Program-made: the position numbers and the translations under genes | From: a gamma proteobacterium HTCC2207 | GTDB taxonomy: Bacteria > Pseudomonadota > Gammaproteobacteria > Pseudomonadales > Porticoccaceae | Direction of reading: 5' to 3' | Assembly (NCBI GenBank): GCA_000153445.1 | Contig: CH672397.1 | Location: 80,020 to 144,019, forward strand | DNA length: 64,000 nucleotides | Shown: positions 55,132-63,256 of the stretch, piece after piece | Layout of the letters: each line of letters begins with the position of its first letter | Numbering within the stretch: position 1 is the stretch's first letter | Notes under the pieces: model-generated | The model's database searches: none | What the model saw: only the letters and a program-made list of their open reading frames with translations | What the model was told of the DNA's origin: nothing

Positions 55132-56175
55132 ATGCCTTCGTTTAAGCACATTACTCTAATAGGCGCGACACCCTCGCCCTACACGCACAAAATGATCGGG
55201 CTGCTGCGTTATCGGCAAATACCCTACCGCATCAAGTGGGGTACCCCGGAGCAAATCCTGCGGCAAATGGATATCGAACCGCCGAAGCCTGCTTTATTGC
55301 CTACCTTTGTCTTGGATAATGAAAATGGTGAAGCTCAGGCGATTTGTGACTCCACACCCATTATTCGTCGGCTCGAAGAGGATTTCTCGGAGCGCTCGGT
55401 GCTGCCGACTGATCCTGCACTGGCGTTTATTGATTATTTGCTCGAGGATTTTGCCGACGAGTGGTGTACCAAATATATGTTTCACTACCGCTGGCACCCT
55501 CAGGCTGATGCGGATAATGCCGGCACATTATTGCCTCTGGGCTACAACGTCAGTATGCCCTCCGATCAGCACAATCAATTTAAGGAATACATTGCCTCGC
55601 GCCAAATTAGCCGTCTCTATGTAGTCGGTTCCAATGAGACCACGGCACCGATTATTGACGCTAGCTATAGGCGTTTCCTCGCGGCTATGGAAGTTCATTT
55701 GAGCCAGCAGCCCTATATGTTGGGCCACAGGCCTGGCGCTGGCGACTTTGCGCTCTATGGTCAATTAACCCAGCTGGTGGGCTTTGACCCGACACCCCGA
55801 GCTATAGCTCATCAAACCTCTCTGCGCACCGTGGCATGGGTAGATCAGATGGCGGATTTGAGTGGTTTGGAGGTCGAGGAGGCTGGCTGGACGTCGCTTG
55901 AGCAACAGCCAGAATCTCTGCGCGGCCTGCTTGCGGAACTGGGGCGCATGTATGTTCCAGCGCTATTAGCCAATGCTCGTGCACTTCAGGCCGGTGAAAA
56001 AAATTGGCAGGCGGAGATCGATGGTGCCCTGTGGAGTCAGCTGACGTTTCCCTACCAAGTGAAGTGCCTTAATTGGATCAAACAGCGTTATGCCAAACTC
56101 AGTGCAGAAGACCGCCAGCGCGTAGATTTGGCACTTGATGGCAGCGGCTGCGAGGCGCTTTTTACACGCCTCTGA
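55132..56175 (+). CDS. Large glutathione S-transferase-like protein (paralogue 2)
   Basis: 347 residues. The N-terminal thioredoxin-like domain has TLIGATPSPYTHKMIGLLRY, the GST helical domain has YMLGHRPGAGDFALYGQLTQ, and a helical C-terminal extension ends WIKQRYAKLSAEDRQRV and GSGCEALFTRL. The extension matches that of the gene at 51300 (LLQRCGLEALLATRL), so the two are divergent paralogues. AAAGGAG precedes the ATG. It is followed by a TetR regulator in the same direction, about 180 bp away. Function unknown. Confidence 0.8.
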   Translation: MPSFKHITLIGATPSPYTHKMIGLLRYRQIPYRIKWGTPEQILRQMDIEPPKPALLPTFVLDNENGEAQAICDSTPIIRRLEEDFSERSVLPTDPALAFIDYLLEDFADEWCTKYMFHYRWHPQADADNAGTLLPLGYNVSMPSDQHNQFKEYIASRQISRLYVVGSNETTAPIIDASYRRFLAAMEVHLSQQPYMLGHRPGAGDFALYGQLTQLVGFDPTPRAIAHQTSLRTVAWVDQMADLSGLEVEEAGWTSLEQQPESLRGLLAELGRMYVPALLANARALQAGEKNWQAEIDGALWSQLTFPYQVKCLNWIKQRYAKLSAEDRQRVDLALDGSGCEALFTRL

Positions 56176-56356
56176 GTATTTTGCGTGAAGCAACCGGTTT
56201 TATCACCGCATGATCACTGCTAAATGGCTAGGCAGCTTAGTTTCAGGAGAATAATGACATATACTATGCCCAGTCTTGAGGGCCTTGGAGTAGCCTGTTG
56301 AAAGGGCCGTTTTACGCGATGGAAACTAGAGCAGCAGAGGAATTAAAGGTAATTTT

Positions 56357-56947
56357 ATGACTACCCTATTGACCAGCGGAGCCCCTGATGGGCGCCGTCA
56401 ACGAAGTGAACGGAGTAAGCAGGCAATTATTGAAGCCATGCTGGCCATGATCGCTGAGGGAATTTTAATCCCCACGGCACAGCAGATATCTGAGCGAGCT
56501 GGTGTGGGTATTCGAAGTGTCTTTCGACACTTTGAAGATATGGAAAGCATTTTCGTTTTGGCCGATGAAACCTGTCGAGAACGCTATGAAGATATATTTT
56601 TGGGCGGTGATCGCGAGGGAACTCTGGAGCAGCGTATTTTGCATGCGGTGGAACAGCGCGCCAAAGGCTATGAGCTCTATGGCAACGTGATTCTCTCGAC
56701 CCTGGCTCAGCGCTGGCGATTTTCCACCCTGAGCAAGAACTATGGTCGCTATCAGCGCGGATTGCGCAAAAATCTTCAGGACTGGCTACCAGAGCTGGAG
56801 AGTCTCGATGCCAGCTGCCTTGAAGCGGTGCATGGGATTGCCTCTTTTGAATTTTGGAATCGTCTTCGCGATCATCAGGGCTTGAGCAAAAAGGCCGCCA
56901 TAGGCATTGTGGTGCAAATGTTAAATGCTGTGGTTGTGGCTAAATAA
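56357..56947 (+). CDS. TetR-family transcriptional regulator
   Basis: 196 residues: helix-turn-helix at about 20-60 (AIIEAMLAMIAEGILIPTAQ, ISERAGVGIRSVFRHFEDME) and a ligand-binding C-terminal region (about 70-196). It precedes the SDR, CoA ligase and crotonase genes by 117 bp in the same direction, so it probably represses that cluster in response to an acyl-CoA or aromatic effector, by analogy with FadR-type TetR proteins. The operator was not identified. Confidence 0.88.
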   Translation: MTTLLTSGAPDGRRQRSERSKQAIIEAMLAMIAEGILIPTAQQISERAGVGIRSVFRHFEDMESIFVLADETCRERYEDIFLGGDREGTLEQRILHAVEQRAKGYELYGNVILSTLAQRWRFSTLSKNYGRYQRGLRKNLQDWLPELESLDASCLEAVHGIASFEFWNRLRDHQGLSKKAAIGIVVQMLNAVVVAK

Positions 56948-57064
56948 GTGAGTAAACCGTAAGTAAGACTTACTTAAATCGCAAATAAAAAAACAAATAT
57001 CAAAAGCCATAATAAAAATAATATAGATCGGTGAAATAGATTGCCGACTTAAGAGGGGAATAAA

Positions 57065-57841
57065 GTGGAACTAGCAGACAAAATCATTGTTGTCACTGGC
57101 GCTGCCAGTGGTATTGGTCGGGCCATGGCGGTTCGTTTTAAAGCTGAGGGTGCCAAGCAGATTGTCGCCGTGGATATCAATATCGAAGGCGCTCAGGCCA
57201 CGGCTGAGATGGTTGACGGTGTTGCCATGAGCGCGGATGTCTCCAGAGAAGAAGATATCCAACGGGTCATCGAAGAGACTGAAAGCAACGTTGGCCCAAT
57301 TGATCTGTTTTGCTCCAATGCCGGTGTCGGTATGGGCGAGCGCATTAACTCCCCGAATCAAGAGTGGCAGATGAGCTGGGATATCAATGTGATGTCACAT
57401 GTCTATGCTGCGCGCCATCTGCTGCCTCTAATGGTTGCACGAGGTGGCGGTTATTTCCTCAATACGTCTTCCGCAGCCGGACTACTAAATCAGATTGGCG
57501 GCGCCGCTTATGGTGTTACCAAACATGCTGCCGTGGGCTTCGGTGAGTGGTTGGCGATTCACCACAAACATGAGGGGGTCAAGGTCTCTATGCTCTGTCC
57601 CCAGGCAGTGCGCACGCCAATGACCGAAACCGATAACGATGCCACAGCGGCGGCTGCCAGCAACGGTATGATCGAGCCAGAAGAGCTCTGTGACACTGTG
57701 GTCGAAGGCTTGCGCGATGAGAGCTTTATGATTTTGCCGCACCCGATTGTGCTTGATTTTATGCGCAACAAGACCAGTAATTATGATCGCTGGATTGGCG
57801 GGATGAATAAGTTGATGAAAAAAATCACTGGCGCACTCTAA
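57065..57841 (+). CDS. SDR-family oxidoreductase
   Basis: 258 residues. The coenzyme site is VTGAASGIGRAMAVRFKAEG, with NAGVG around residue 90, catalytic serine in LNTSSAAGLL, and YxxxK in YGVTKHAAV. The start is GTG behind GAGGGGA. It lies 37 bp before the CoA ligase, so the pair forms one operon with the downstream crotonase. It is likely to work on a hydroxyacyl or alcohol substrate of that pathway. Confidence 0.9.
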   Translation: MELADKIIVVTGAASGIGRAMAVRFKAEGAKQIVAVDINIEGAQATAEMVDGVAMSADVSREEDIQRVIEETESNVGPIDLFCSNAGVGMGERINSPNQEWQMSWDINVMSHVYAARHLLPLMVARGGGYFLNTSSAAGLLNQIGGAAYGVTKHAAVGFGEWLAIHHKHEGVKVSMLCPQAVRTPMTETDNDATAAAASNGMIEPEELCDTVVEGLRDESFMILPHPIVLDFMRNKTSNYDRWIGGMNKLMKKITGAL

Positions 57842-57878
57842 TTAAAATAACCCAATAATACGAACAGGTTGTATCTTT

Positions 57879-59681
57879 ATGCTTGATATTAAGGAAGTTT
57901 TTCGCGTCACCAAAGAGTTTTTGAAACTAGTGCCGGTGCTGTCGGTTAAACCGACGAGCAATGAAGACGCGGTTTCTATGGCGACTGTACTCGAGGGCAC
58001 AGTTGCCAAATACCCTGACCGTAGCATGATTATATTTGAGGGGCGGGAGCTTACTTGGAGTGAGTTTAATGCTCTGACTAATCAATTTGCTCATGCTCTA
58101 GTCGCCCGTGGTGTCGAGCGCGGCGATTGCGTTTCGGTGATAATGGAAAACCGCATTGAAATGCTAGCCTGTACCTTTGCCCTGCAAAAAATTGGCGCCA
58201 TATCGAGTCTCATTAACTTTGCCCTAACGGGCACTCAGTTAGCCCATTGCGTCAATGTGTCTGATTCGCGTAAGTGCTTAGTGGGTGAGGAAGTTTTTGC
58301 CAGTCTCGATGCCGTGCGTCCTCAGCTTTCCTTAAAAGATGAGGATATTCTCTGGGTTGCCGATCAACGTAACACCACCGCACCAGAAAATGCTGAAGAT
58401 ATTGTCAGTAGTCTGGAGCAGTATCCGCAGACTAATTTGGCCGATACCAACAGTATATTGGCTGGCTCTACAGCCATGTATATTTTCACTTCTGGCACCA
58501 CTGGGATGCCTAAGGCCGCAAAAATCCCACATCGCCGCTGGCTTTCCGCGGCCCATGCCTTTGGTTTGGCGGGTTGTCAGGCGACTGTCAATGATCGGTT
58601 TTATCTGTGTCTGCCCCTGTTTCATGGCACTGGATTAATCTGTGGTATTGGCAGCTGTTTCTATACCGGCGCGTCGATCTTTTTGCGTCGACGCTTTTCT
58701 GCATCGGAATTTTGGTCTGATGTGAAAAACTGTCAGGCTACACAGTTTATTTACGTGGGTGAGCTCTGTCGTTATCTGCTCGCTCAACCGGTGCGGCCTG
58801 AAGAATTAAATAATTCTTTGACCCATGTTTTTGGCAATGGTCTGCGTCCTGATATCTGGGATGAGTTTAAACAGCGTTTTGGCATCGAACGGGTCTGCGA
58901 ATTTTATGGTTCCAGCGAAGGCAATGTCAGTTTCTTTAATGCGCTAAATAAGAACCGCACCATGGGCCTGACGCCAGCCACCATTATGCTGGTTAAGTAT
59001 GATGTGGATGCTGATGAGATGGTGCGCGATGCCAATGGTGAACTGATTGTTGTGCCTGTGGGCGAAGCCGGCCTATTGCTCGGCGAGATTGATGAGCGCT
59101 ACAAGTTCGATGGCTATACCAATGACGAGGCGACTGAATCAAAAATACTGCGCGATGTGGTTAAGCCCGGCGATGCCTGGTTTAACACCGGCGACTTAAT
59201 TCGCGAAATAGATGTGGGTTTTGCCTTTGGCAAGAAGCACTATCAGTTTGTCGATCGGGTCGGGGATACCTTTCGTTGGCGTTCAGAGAATGTCTCGACC
59301 AACGAAGTAGGGGAGATTCTAAACGGCTGTGATCAGGTGGAAATGGCCAATGTCTATGGTGTCGATATACCTGCTATCGAGGGTAAAGCGGGCATGGTGT
59401 CACTGACGCTGAAGTCTGAACAGGTTTTTGATGCAGTGGCTTTCTCTGATTTTGTAAATGCCAATCTACCCCATTTCTCGCAGCCAGTATTTGTTCGTGT
59501 GCAGCCTGAAGCTACCACCACTGGTACGTTTAAATTGCAGAAAGGGGATTTGCGCAAGCAGGCTTACCACCTGGATCAAGTCACAGATGAACTCTATGTA
59601 TTGCCACCGCGTGTGAAGCAATATCAAAAGCTTGACCGCGAGCTCTATGACAAAATTATCGATGGTAGTGCTGGTTATTAA
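57879..59681 (+). CDS. Long-chain acyl-CoA synthetase of the FATP / bile-acid ligase type
   Basis: A 600-residue adenylate-forming enzyme. The AMP-binding P-loop is FTSGTTGMPKAAKIPHRRW (about residue 205), with EFYGSSEGNVSFFN and YGFDGYTND-like sequence (YKFDGYTNDEATESKIL) and the hinge motif GDTFRWRSENVSTNEV. This pattern places it with FATP/very-long-chain ligases (FadD6, bile-acid-CoA ligase) rather than FadD. It should activate a long-chain, isoprenoid or steroid-derived acid with ATP and CoA. The crotonase follows 73 bp downstream. Confidence 0.9.
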   Translation: MLDIKEVFRVTKEFLKLVPVLSVKPTSNEDAVSMATVLEGTVAKYPDRSMIIFEGRELTWSEFNALTNQFAHALVARGVERGDCVSVIMENRIEMLACTFALQKIGAISSLINFALTGTQLAHCVNVSDSRKCLVGEEVFASLDAVRPQLSLKDEDILWVADQRNTTAPENAEDIVSSLEQYPQTNLADTNSILAGSTAMYIFTSGTTGMPKAAKIPHRRWLSAAHAFGLAGCQATVNDRFYLCLPLFHGTGLICGIGSCFYTGASIFLRRRFSASEFWSDVKNCQATQFIYVGELCRYLLAQPVRPEELNNSLTHVFGNGLRPDIWDEFKQRFGIERVCEFYGSSEGNVSFFNALNKNRTMGLTPATIMLVKYDVDADEMVRDANGELIVVPVGEAGLLLGEIDERYKFDGYTNDEATESKILRDVVKPGDAWFNTGDLIREIDVGFAFGKKHYQFVDRVGDTFRWRSENVSTNEVGEILNGCDQVEMANVYGVDIPAIEGKAGMVSLTLKSEQVFDAVAFSDFVNANLPHFSQPVFVRVQPEATTTGTFKLQKGDLRKQAYHLDQVTDELYVLPPRVKQYQKLDRELYDKIIDGSAGY

Positions 59682-59754
59682 AATCAGTTTCCCAACAAAA
59701 AAAATAAACAGACAATAACAAAATTCAACTTTATTAAATACGGAGTGCCTTAAA

Positions 59755-60582
59755 ATGGCTTTTGCTTCAGATGTGGTTTCAATAGAAAAAAATGGTGCTG
59801 TCGGCACCCTGTGGCTAGACCGTCCAGAAAAATATAACGCCTTAACGCCAGCGGTGTGGGCAGCGATTCCAGAGGCCATTAATGAGCTGGCTGCGGATAC
59901 TGATATCCGAGCGATTATTTTTGCTGGACGCGGTAACCACTTCTGCGCTGGTATCGATTTAATGGCGGGTGGGTTGGACGCTGAGCATGTCAAACAGTCC
60001 CCCTCTGAGGCCGTGGCAAACTTAAATCAGCTGGGCTTTACCACCGCGTTTCAGGAGGCGATTTCATCTTTGGCTAAAGTTCAGCTGCCGGTTATTGCTG
60101 TTGTTCATGGTTACTGCCTGGGTGCTGGTATAGATCTGATTACTGCCTGTGATGTGCGTATCAGTGCCGCTGACGGCCAGTTTGGTGTGCGTGAGACACG
60201 AATAGGTCTGGTTGCGGATGTGGGAACATTGCAGCGCCTGCCGAAAATTATCAGCGCCGGCCATATGGCTGAGTTGGCGTATACAGGCAAAGATATCGAT
60301 GCCGCCAGAGCGGAAAAAATCGGTCTGGTAAATGATGTCTACGATGACTTTGGCAGCACCTATGCCGCCGCTATGGAGATGGCGAACACTATTGCAGCTA
60401 ATCCACCCCTGGCTGTGCGCGGTACCAAGTTTATATTGCAGCAGAGCGAAGATCTCACCACTGAACAGAGCCTGTTATTAAATGGCATGTTTACCCTGAT
60501 GACCAGTTTGAAATCCAATGATATGCACGAAACAATGCATGCGTTTGGTGAAAAGCGACCACCGGTTTATACCGGTAGTTAG
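59755..60582 (+). CDS. Enoyl-CoA hydratase (crotonase)
   Basis: 275 residues of the crotonase superfamily, normal length. Oxyanion-hole loops are GRGNHFCAGIDLMAGG and AVVHGYCLGAGIDLITACD, and acidic residues for water addition lie in VRETRIGLVADVGTLQRLP, resembling ECH1-type dienoyl-CoA isomerases (the D/E pair). ATG 59755 follows GGAG. With the SDR and CoA ligase it forms a beta-oxidation-like operon under the TetR gene. Confidence 0.9.
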   Translation: MAFASDVVSIEKNGAVGTLWLDRPEKYNALTPAVWAAIPEAINELAADTDIRAIIFAGRGNHFCAGIDLMAGGLDAEHVKQSPSEAVANLNQLGFTTAFQEAISSLAKVQLPVIAVVHGYCLGAGIDLITACDVRISAADGQFGVRETRIGLVADVGTLQRLPKIISAGHMAELAYTGKDIDAARAEKIGLVNDVYDDFGSTYAAAMEMANTIAANPPLAVRGTKFILQQSEDLTTEQSLLLNGMFTLMTSLKSNDMHETMHAFGEKRPPVYTGS

Positions 60583-60639
60583 AGGGTATTTAAAGCCTAG
60601 AGCAAGGCTAGCTAAAGATTTTATAAATTGCTAAGAACA

Positions 60640-60680
60640 AAAAGCTGCATCTCAGAACTGACTGAGATGCAGCTTTTTTT
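60640..60680. terminator. Bidirectional terminator between crotonase and PQQ dehydrogenase
   Basis: Long stem AAAGCTGCATCTCAG / CTGAGATGCAGCTTT with a short loop, A-rich on the left and nine T on the right, between the ends of two convergent genes. It can stop transcription from both sides. Confidence 0.93.
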
Positions 60681-62897
60681 TTACATCGTCATATCGCGTG
60701 TGGCATTGAGCAGGTCTGGATATCGTTCGCCGATCTTGGCAATTCCATAATTGACCCAGTACTCGATCTTTTGCAAAAAACTCATCTCCACCATTTCTGG
60801 TAGACGCTGCTGCTGACGATCCAAGAATGCGTGCACCGCATCCACATCTTCAGATGTCAGGCTCGCATAGAAACCGGCCATGCCTTTGTGGGCATAGGCG
60901 CCTCCCAACACAATTGCAGTAAAGTCTATATGAGTTTGTTCACTCATATGGCGTAAGTCTGGCAGTACATAGTTGGTCTTAGCACTGACGCCGTGGCAGG
61001 TACCACAGTTGCGACCATAGATCTCTTCGCCGTGGGCGATCACCTGTGGATCCTCGTTAGCTTCGTGGCCCAGGGCCATAATCACCGACTCGCCATTGTC
61101 TTGAAGGGGCTGTGTGAGATTAAAGTCACCTTTCTTAAACACCAGCAGTTTGTTTTGATTGACTAGGTTACGCTTCACTTCGTCGCCACCGGCAAGCATC
61201 AGAGCGCCGCCGCTGCCCTGAGCTACGGCTATATATTGCTCGCCGTCTAACTCATAGGTCATGGGGCCAGCTAACACGGCGCTGTCGGACTGGTACTGCC
61301 ACAAAATATCGCCATTGGTAGAGTCATAGGCTGCAAACTTGCCACCCCAGGTGCCTTGGAAGACAAGGTCACCGGCGGTGCTGAGAATGCCACCATTGGA
61401 CGGTTTAGAGTGATGCACTGACCAGGCACGTTTCTGTGTAACCGGGTCATAGGCCACCAATTCACCGTAGATTAATGCATCCACTGCGGCGCGCCCGGCA
61501 ACCCAGCTTTTTGGATCTCGCACTTCATTGAGATCAATACCGGTGTTCCAGCGATCAACCTGATAGCTGACCGCATCCATACCCCTAAAGAAGGTAGGGA
61601 CATTTTGCACGGGAATATACATCAGGCCGGTTTTAGGGCTGTAAGTCATTGGCTGCCAGTTGTGGGCGCCAAATGGAGCGGGCCAAATATAGCTGCCGCC
61701 ATTGGATTGATAGTCGGCGTACTTGGTCTCTACAGGTCGACCGGTTTCCATATCTATATGGCTAGCCCAGGTCGCTTTGGCGAATTTTTCCGCTGAAAGC
61801 AATTCCCCAGTAACCCGATCTAATACATAGAAGAAGCCATTTTTAGGTGCCTGCATAATGACTTTGCGGGTTTCACCTTCCAGCTCTAGTTCCGCCAGCA
61901 CTAACTGCTGAGTGGCGGTGTAGTCCCAGTTATCTCTGGGAGTGACCTGATAGTGCCAAACATATTCCCCGGTATCGGGTTTTAGCGCGACAATCGAGCT
62001 CAGGTAGAGGTTGTCGCCGCCACCGGGACTGCGCAGATCACGATTCCAAGGGGAACCGTTGCCAGTGCCTATATAGAGCAGATCTAACTCGGGATCATAG
62101 ACCAGTGAATCCCAAGCGGTGCCGCCGCCACCACCGCCAACAGTGTAATACTCGTCACCGTTCCAGGTTTCTAGAGCGGCTTCAAGAGCGGGGCTCTCCT
62201 GAGGTTTATTGCGATCCCCAGGGACAGTGTAGAAACGCCATTTTTGCTCACCAGTGTTAACGTCGAAGGCGCTGACATAGCCGCGCACGCCGAGTTCGGC
62301 GCCGCCATTGCCAATCACAACCATGCCCTTAACCACTCGGGGAGCTCCGGTGATGCTGTAGTTGCTATCTGGTGGGGTAGTTTGCACCGACCAGTTCTGT
62401 TCGCCAGTCAGGGCATCGAGTGCGATTAAACGACCGTCTAGGGCACCGAGAAACACTTGCAGGGGAGAGTTTTCGTCCTCCTGCCAGATCGCCACACCTC
62501 GGTTAACCGGGCCACAGCAGGTTTTAATGAGATGGGATTTGGGTACCTTGGCATCAAAGTGCCAGAGCTCATCGCCAGTTCGTGCATCTAGCGCATAGGC
62601 GTGGCTCCAGCCGGTACTGACATAGATCACACCGTTGTGCACCAGAGGAGTGGCTTCCATACCGCGGGCGGTTTCGAACTTAAACGACCAAGCCAGATCT
62701 AGTTGATCTACGTTGTCGCGGTTAACGTTGTCTAATGGGCTGAAACGCTGCTCTTGGTAGTCGCGGCCATAACTTAGCCACTCGGCATCCGGATTGGCTA
62801 TCGACTGTTCATTGACTAAGGTGGGTTGGGCATTGGCCAGACTAGTAAGTCCGAGCAATACAGCGGTAGTAAGGCTGGTGAGTTTGCGTAAAAGCAT
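60681..62897 (-). CDS. PQQ-dependent quinohemoprotein alcohol dehydrogenase
   Basis: 738 residues: a signal peptide (about 1-23, ending LANAQ), an eight-bladed propeller with tryptophan-docking repeats, the vicinal cysteines CC at 127-128 (TCCGPVNRG) that contact PQQ, and a C-terminal cytochrome c domain with heme motif CGTCH (about 631-635). It oxidises alcohols in the periplasm and passes electrons via heme c. ATG 62897 behind GAGGGGA is chosen, since an upstream frame of 34 residues hides the signal peptide. No PQQ biosynthesis genes lie in the window. Confidence 0.93.
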   Translation of the reverse strand: MLLRKLTSLTTAVLLGLTSLANAQPTLVNEQSIANPDAEWLSYGRDYQEQRFSPLDNVNRDNVDQLDLAWSFKFETARGMEATPLVHNGVIYVSTGWSHAYALDARTGDELWHFDAKVPKSHLIKTCCGPVNRGVAIWQEDENSPLQVFLGALDGRLIALDALTGEQNWSVQTTPPDSNYSITGAPRVVKGMVVIGNGGAELGVRGYVSAFDVNTGEQKWRFYTVPGDRNKPQESPALEAALETWNGDEYYTVGGGGGGTAWDSLVYDPELDLLYIGTGNGSPWNRDLRSPGGGDNLYLSSIVALKPDTGEYVWHYQVTPRDNWDYTATQQLVLAELELEGETRKVIMQAPKNGFFYVLDRVTGELLSAEKFAKATWASHIDMETGRPVETKYADYQSNGGSYIWPAPFGAHNWQPMTYSPKTGLMYIPVQNVPTFFRGMDAVSYQVDRWNTGIDLNEVRDPKSWVAGRAAVDALIYGELVAYDPVTQKRAWSVHHSKPSNGGILSTAGDLVFQGTWGGKFAAYDSTNGDILWQYQSDSAVLAGPMTYELDGEQYIAVAQGSGGALMLAGGDEVKRNLVNQNKLLVFKKGDFNLTQPLQDNGESVIMALGHEANEDPQVIAHGEEIYGRNCGTCHGVSAKTNYVLPDLRHMSEQTHIDFTAIVLGGAYAHKGMAGFYASLTSEDVDAVHAFLDRQQQRLPEMVEMSFLQKIEYWVNYGIAKIGERYPDLLNATRDMTM

Positions 62898-62984
62898 AGT
62901 GTTCCCCTCTGTGCGAGCCGATGACAGTATTGCAACGCCGCGCTGATTTTTTATATCGTTATTCGATAATAAGCTCTTTTTTGG

Positions 62985-63029
62985 TGCGCTGTTTGTCAAT
63001 GCGCTGTTTTTTAGTGAGCTGTTTCTTAG
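62985..63029 (-). repeat. 15-bp tandem repeat (x3) upstream of PQQ dehydrogenase
   Basis: Plus-strand units TGCGCTGTTTGTCAA, TGCGCTGTTTTTTAG, TGAGCTGTTTCTTAG, with further decay (TAAGTGTTTAAGAG) after. They lie 88 bp upstream of the dehydrogenase start. The remaining gap to 63256 shows no gene. Confidence 0.75.
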
Positions 63030-63256
63030 TAAGTGTTTAAGAGTGCTTTTTTATTATGCGCTTTGAAGCTTTTTATGATTGTAGGGTTAAATCCAATAAA
63101 AGACTATGAAGTAAGAGTATCTGCCTGTGACATTGCCAAGTAAATGCCAACTGGTGACTGATTAGTCCTGATGCTGAACGCCGGGTTTAGGGTCTTTTGG
63201 CGGGTCTAGAGCAGCGCTGGGAGCAAGGGCTGCTCTAGGTTTTAATGATTTATGCT

